Below are positions 59,657-64,000 of a DNA stretch of 64,000 nt, piece after piece. The stretch spans positions 1 to 64,000 of the forward strand of contig CASYFC010000004.1 in NCBI GenBank assembly GCA_949482135.1, given 5' to 3'. The stretch comes from an uncultured Clostridia bacterium. GTDB lineage: Bacteria > Bacillota > Clostridia > TANB77 > CAG-508. Position numbers and translations under genes: made by a program. Every line of letters starts with the position of its first letter. Position 1 is the stretch's first letter. The notes under the pieces were generated by a model. It had not been told where the DNA came from, made no database searches, and saw nothing but the letters and a program-made list of their open reading frames with translations.

Positions 59657-61682
59657 TTAATCGTCTGAATCTATTGAACCGAATAATTCATCAAATTTTG
59701 CTTCTAATTCTTTTTGAATATCAATTAATTCTGCTTGTCTCTTTTCTTCTTCTGCAGGATCTAAAGGAGCTGCTTGAGTTGCTGTTTGGGAAGCTGAATT
59801 TGAAGTATTAGCAACAGGACTAGGAACATTCATTTCATCTGCCTCATCAGCAAATAAATCATCTAGTGATTCAAGTGATGCTGCTGCACCTCCTGTTGTT
59901 CCTGTTCCAGAACTTTCATCTCCTTCAACATAAGGATTATATGGATTAAACTTTCTCCAAACTCCTCTTTCAACACGAACATCATTATGATCAGTTTTAA
60001 ATTTAGTAACTAGCTTTCCTTCTGGATATTTGAAGTAATAATATTTATTAGCTTTAACTGGTTTTATACCTTTTTCATAAATAATACAAAGGTCATTATC
60101 CATTCTTCTTAATTCATCTGGTGTCATAAGAGCTCTACCCATAACTTGGTCAGATTCACTCTTACCTTGTTTCCAGTCTTCTCTATCTTTATTAACAGAA
60201 ATATTGTCTCTTGTTATTGTTTTCTCACCTAATGCTTTTGAGAAGTATTCCACTGTTTTTTGTGAGTTAGATCCAAGGAAAAGGTGAGTATCGCAGTTAC
60301 CTATGATTGTTTCATAAGCTTCTTTGTAAACAGCCTCTAACTGATCTAAGTTTTGTAAAATAACACTAAATGATATTTTTCTACTTCTTGATGTAGAAAT
60401 CTTTTTATCGAAATCTGGTATTTGTCCAATGTTTGCAAACTCGTCTAGGATAAAATATGTAGGTACTGGAAGTTCTCCTCCTTTAACATCAGCAAAATCA
60501 TATAACTGTTGAATCATTTGTGAGAAGAATATTGTTAATAGGAAATCGTATGCTGTATGTGTATCTGATGAAATAACGAATACTGCTGTTTTCTTATTAC
60601 CAATTTCTGTAAAATTAATTGTATCTGTTGATGTAACTTCTGCAATCTCCTTTGAGTCAAATTTACCAAGTTTTGATTGTAAAGTACCAAGTACAGAACC
60701 AAAAGTTTTATCTGGTAACATTTCTATATTTTTATAATACATTCTAGCTGGATGATCTAATGGTAATTGATTCATTAAGTTTGTAAGTAAGTTATCTCCA
60801 CCATTACTATTTGCAGTTCTTACAAGTTCTGAACAACTTGCCAAACTTTGTTCTTCTGGTGGTCTTGTAGATTTTAAGTAATAGATTAAAGCTTTCATTA
60901 ACATTTCTGACATATCGTCCCAGAATGGATCCGAACTTTTTCCATCACCCTGTCCTTTTACTATTGTGTTTGCAATAATATCGACATCTATTTCATTGTT
61001 TATATGATGTAATGGATTGTATCCATCACTGTTTTGAGGATGCACTAAGTTTAATACTTTTACATCATATCCTTTGGCTTTAAAATAACCTGCTGTTTTA
61101 TCATAAAGTTCTCCTTTAGGATCTGTAAATACATAAGAACCTAATAATTGTAAAGCGTTTGGTATAACGAATGACGCTGATTTACCAGCACCAGAACCTC
61201 CGTACAACAAGTACGTTTACGTTACCACGTTTATCTACTGGTAGGTAATTCTTTTCTGCTAAAACAATACCTTTTTTCTTGCTTAATACTTTGTATTGTT
61301 CTCCACCTTCACTCCAATCACTAGAACCATTTTCAATATCTTGATATTCATGTTTTGGATATGCTCTTGTTATACCAATAAGAGCAGCCAGTGCATAAAT
61401 TCCCATAAAGAATTTAGTTATATTCCAAAAATAAAGTCCACCATTGGGTACAGCATTTAAAGATGTAAGTGCTTTCATCGGATTTTGTAATCCAGCAAAT
61501 AACTTCTCAAAAAAAACTTCCCAATCAAAATTAATTTCTACTGGAACGTTTTTTGCATATGCAGCTCCATATGCAAGTGGAGCACCACCCCAAACTAGGA
61601 CAATTATTACTATTATAAGGCCTACAATAAGTTTTACTCTTATTTTTCTTATAGCCGTTTTTATTTTTTCAAAAAATCCCAT
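59657..61682 (-). pseudogene. VirD4/TraG-family coupling ATPase, interrupted by a one-base frameshift
   Basis: Two overlapping frames make one protein of about 670 residues. The N-terminal part (from ATG 61682) has two membrane helices and runs to GNVNV, then reads out of frame into VVRRFWCW. The next frame takes over at about 61210 with LLYGGSGAGKSASFVIPNALQLL (Walker A) and goes on with FTDPKGELYDKT, NPLHHI and the Walker B TYFILDEFANIG. One extra C near 61211 explains this. There is no ribosome site at the second part, so a sequence error or recent mutation is likelier than two proteins. VirD4-type ATPases feed DNA or proteins to type IV-like secretion systems; no relaxase or other T4SS gene is in the window. 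Confidence 0.8.
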
Positions 61683-61720
61683 TCCATATCACCTTTTCAT
61701 AAGTATAATTTAGGTAAAAA

Positions 61721-62107
61721 CTATTTCTGTGCATCATCAACATTTTTCTCTTCTTCTTTTGCAGTTTCCTTAGTTTTTGTTTTAGTCTTTTTAGCTTTAA
61801 GAATAACACATGCCTTTAAAACATCTGATAATGGTTTTGATCCTGATGCATCTACTCTTGTATAATCTCCTGCTTTTGCTGGTTTTGATGCACTAGCTGT
61901 ATCTGAACCACTTCCTGATCCTTCATCTTGAGTTGTTATTCTTTCAGTTGTTGGTTCAAATCCAACGTAATCTACATATAATTCATTCCCACCAGTAAAT
62001 TTAACAACATGTTTATTAATTTCATCCATTGGAACTTCTTCCACTGATGCACTTACTTTTTTCTTATTATTTCCACTAACTCCATTTGAAGCTTTAGTCT
62101 CTGCCAT
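61721..62107 (-). CDS. Uncharacterised low-complexity protein near the VirD4-like gene
   Basis: A 128-residue protein rich in Ser, Thr, Lys and Glu, with a short ordered part (DEINKHVVKFTGGNELYVDYVGF and LSDVLKACVILKAKK). No family is recognised. It lies 38 bases upstream of the VirD4-like gene and 38 bases downstream of the 175-residue gene on the same strand, so it may be part of the same unit. Its start follows AAAGGAG. The tail is basic/acidic and probably disordered. Confidence 0.65.
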   Translation of the reverse strand: MAETKASNGVSGNNKKKVSASVEEVPMDEINKHVVKFTGGNELYVDYVGFEPTTERITTQDEGSGSGSDTASASKPAKAGDYTRVDASGSKPLSDVLKACVILKAKKTKTKTKETAKEEEKNVDDAQK

Positions 62108-62145
62108 ATTCTAATTTCTCCTTTCGGCTCTATCATCTTTATATT

Positions 62146-62673
62146 TTATTTTTTTCCTTCTCTAATTTCAAACGCAAAATATTTTTTGTAAGGTTTAAGC
62201 TTACATTTTCCTTTAACTTCATTTGCTTCTTCATCAAAATATAAAATTGGTTTTACTTCTTCACCAGTATCTGGATCTATTATAGAAATAGGTCTTTTCA
62301 TATTTGGTGTATATGCAAAATCTTTGTATTCTGTTTCTTCTTCATTGTACAAAGTTTTAAATTTCATAGGCATAGGTTTCTTTGAGATTTTTACTATATC
62401 ATAATCTAAAAATCCCATGTTAACTACAACCTTATCTTTTGTAAAAGATAATATTACGAGCGGATTTCCTTCTGGTGCAGGATTATTAACAAAAAATGTT
62501 TTTTTGTTATTTGCTCCAATAAGTTCTTCCGAATATTCTAATCTTTCAACTGTATATTTAGGACCATTTTTGGCAAATTCTCTTTCTGTCCTATTTACCT
62601 GATATATTACAGTACGTATATCTTGTGGATCTGTAATACTAAAATATTTTCCTTGTAAACTATCTTCAACCAT
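62146..62673 (-). CDS. Uncharacterised 175-residue protein near the VirD4-like gene
   Basis: A soluble, beta-rich protein (MVEDSLQGKYFSITDPQDIRTVIYQVNRTEREFAKNGPKY) without a recognised domain. The sequence is native in composition and well-formed. It begins after AAGGAG and is the first of three close genes leading to the VirD4-like ATPase. A role in a secretion or conjugation-related apparatus is a guess from position. Confidence 0.65.
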   Translation of the reverse strand: MVEDSLQGKYFSITDPQDIRTVIYQVNRTEREFAKNGPKYTVERLEYSEELIGANNKKTFFVNNPAPEGNPLVILSFTKDKVVVNMGFLDYDIVKISKKPMPMKFKTLYNEEETEYKDFAYTPNMKRPISIIDPDTGEEVKPILYFDEEANEVKGKCKLKPYKKYFAFEIREGKK

Positions 62674-62791
62674 TTATTTTACTCTCCTTATAAAAGTTTG
62701 TTACAAATGTTTTTTTCTTTTGAGTTTATTAAATAACATAATAATTATATCTTAATAAAACTTAAAAGTCAATCATTTTGCTATATTTATG

Positions 62792-63679
62792 TTAACCGTT
62801 TCTTGGATTAAAATTTGACATTTCATCCATTTTTTTGAATAGTTCTAAGACTTCTTCTTTTGGATTTTTTGGAATCATAATTTTAGTATCTAAAATTAAT
62901 TTTCCTCTACCACCTTTTCCATCTTTATATCCTTTATTATCGATTTCTATTTTTTCGCCACTTTGAATACCAGCTGGAACATAAACAGAAACATCTTCAT
63001 TTATACCATTTATAGTAACTTTTGTGCTAAGAGCAGCTTCCCAAGGAGTTAAATACAAGTTTGTTTTTATGTTGTATCCATCAAGAGTAAATTTTTCATC
63101 ATTTTTTATTTTTACTCTTATAAATAAATCTCCGTTTTTTCCTCCTGCTTTTCCTTGTTTACCTTGTCCAACAATTCTAATTTTTTCGTTATTTTGAATT
63201 CCTGCTGGAACTTGAACTTTGAATTTCTTCAAATTTCCTTCAACAGTTCTTACTCCTATTGATTGCTCTTTTCCTCTAAAAGCGTCTTCTATTGAAATAT
63301 TGATTTCTGTTTCAATATTTTCGCCTTTTGTAGCAACTTCTTTCTTAACTTTTTTCTTTGAAATATCTTTATTTTCCGCAGTTCCGAAAAACATATTAAA
63401 AAAGTCACTAGAAATTGAATCTTTACTTCTTTTACTTTCTTCATAAGATGAATTAGCTCGTCCAACATTTCTATGCCACATTCTATCATACTTTCTTTTG
63501 CTAATTCCATCAGACAATACTCTATATGCTTCATTTATATCTTTAAAGCGTTCTTCATATCTTTGGTTGATATCTGGATGATATTTTTTCGCTTGCTCTC
63601 TATAGGCCGATTTTATTTCTGACCCACTTACTTTATTTGTTTGTAAACCTAATATTTTGTAATAATCTTTAAATATCAT
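62792..63679 (-). CDS. CbpA-type DnaJ chaperone
   Basis: A 295-residue J-domain protein. The J-domain (DYYKILGLQTNKVSGSEIKSAYREQAKKYHPDINQRYEERFKDINEAYRVLSD) holds the HPD motif. A C-terminal DnaJ_C substrate domain follows, with the repeated VPAGIQ..EKI..GQG pattern. The zinc-finger of DnaJ is missing, so this is the CbpA type, a partner of DnaK. It is transcribed from a start at 63679 and lies 118 bases upstream of the 175-residue gene. Confidence 0.93.
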   Translation of the reverse strand: MIFKDYYKILGLQTNKVSGSEIKSAYREQAKKYHPDINQRYEERFKDINEAYRVLSDGISKRKYDRMWHRNVGRANSSYEESKRSKDSISSDFFNMFFGTAENKDISKKKVKKEVATKGENIETEINISIEDAFRGKEQSIGVRTVEGNLKKFKVQVPAGIQNNEKIRIVGQGKQGKAGGKNGDLFIRVKIKNDEKFTLDGYNIKTNLYLTPWEAALSTKVTINGINEDVSVYVPAGIQSGEKIEIDNKGYKDGKGGRGKLILDTKIMIPKNPKEEVLELFKKMDEMSNFNPRNG

Positions 63680-63778
63680 TTCAACATCCCCCGAACTCTT
63701 CCAAAAATTCTATTTGATTATATCATGTTCATTTTTTTTTGTGAAGTTTTTTATTAATAAAATTATATAAAATTTTAA

Positions 63779-63812
63779 AGATGTAGACTTTTTTAAAATC
63801 TACATCTTTTGT
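63779..63812 (-). terminator. Terminator behind the partial gene at the right edge
   Basis: AAGATGTAGA pairs with TCTACATCTT, followed by a T run on the minus strand. Confidence 0.8.
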
Positions 63813-63821
63813 AAAAATCAT

Positions 63822-63998
63822 TTATTTTTTCATTATTTTTGTCCCTTTAGCGCCTTTGCTTCCACCTTGCATAGCAAGGATATTTTGATCATATGAGAAA
63901 GTTAATTTTTCTCTATCACTTTGTCTTTTTATAGCAAGTTCTATAATTTCATCTAGTTCTTGTTCAAATGTCTTACCTGTAGCTTCCCATAAGTAATA
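63822..63998 (-). CDS. C-terminal fragment of a protein cut by the window edge
   Basis: An open frame comes in from the right edge on the minus strand and ends with TAA at 63822-63824, giving 58 residues from YYLWEATGKTFEQELDEIIELAIK to KGTKIMKK. The segment is helical and basic at its end. The family is not recognisable. A terminator follows at once. Confidence 0.55.
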   Translation of the reverse strand, partial: YYLWEATGKTFEQELDEIIELAIKRQSDREKLTFSYDQNILAMQGGSKGAKGTKIMKK

Positions 63999-64000
63999 TG

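Noticed and set aside
59657..62673. A complete integrative conjugative element
   Set aside because: Only a coupling-type ATPase is present; no relaxase, VirB4, integrase or attachment sites are visible up to the right edge.

Overview
The window looks like a chromosome segment of a low-GC Gram-positive bacterium of Clostridia type. Most intergenic DNA and native genes are very AT-rich (for example 9 G/C in 60 bases at 44341-44400). The gene content fits: a RodA-MinE-MinD cluster, a four-subunit 2-oxoacid:ferredoxin oxidoreductase (anaerobic metabolism), Hsp33, HU, LCP, DacF, a GerS-like protein beside MazF, and a Spo0E-like regulator. An uncultured gut Firmicute is the likeliest source, but this is an inference. 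The standard genetic code is used. There are four tRNA genes (Arg-TCT, Arg-ACG, Cys-GCA, Gly-GCC) and no rRNA, CRISPR array, integrase or transposase.

Layout. 1-5300: small accessory genes (HEAT-repeat protein, PNPOx-like protein, TetR regulator divergent from a hydrolase operon, decayed XRE and YdeI-like genes). 5296-10906: a hydrolase, then two GC-richer genes, a DEIH-box helicase and a Clp-type AAA+ ATPase fused to an FtsH-type (M41) peptidase. 11088-17223: Nudix, M48-like peptidase, HU, GH78 glycosidase and a sigma factor fused to a membrane DUF4179-like domain. 17353-24644: tRNAs, cell-envelope genes (DUF5711, CvpA, LCP, DacF), ComEA, MazF, GerS-like. 24792-33319: DusB, RodA, MinE with a long acidic tail, MinD, PorGDAB, frameshifted KsgA. 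33746-41861: split sigma/DUF4179 operon, TSCPD, dGTPase, Hsp33, M14 endopeptidase, Ppx, NTPase. 41880-51801: SDR, amylase, patatin, MscS, Spo0E, Lgt, two M16 peptidases, PPC protein. 52013-59501: two foreign cassettes, tRNAs, ZIP transporter, PrfA, SbcD/SbcC-like pair. 59657-64000: VirD4-like ATPase with a frameshift, three uncharacterised genes and a CbpA-like DnaJ.

The most unusual pattern is a set of isolated genes whose base composition is visibly richer in G/C than the surroundings (33/60 at 43201-43260, 32/60 at 8101-8160). Each has its own sigma-A type promoter with an exact 17-base spacer and its own hairpin terminator. They sit between native transcription units at 6132-8834, 9017-10906, 17614-18219, 33370-33669, 42791-43768, 52013-52438 and 53133-53798. 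They behave like self-contained monocistronic cassettes. Their products are a helicase, the AAA+/M41 chimera, an HNH nuclease with a ParB-like tail, a Cys/His protein and three proteins I do not recognise.

Other points worth attention are the sigma/DUF4179 pair present both fused and split, a MinE three times the usual length, single-base frameshifts in ksgA and the VirD4-like gene, and several strong palindromes in leaders and between convergent genes.
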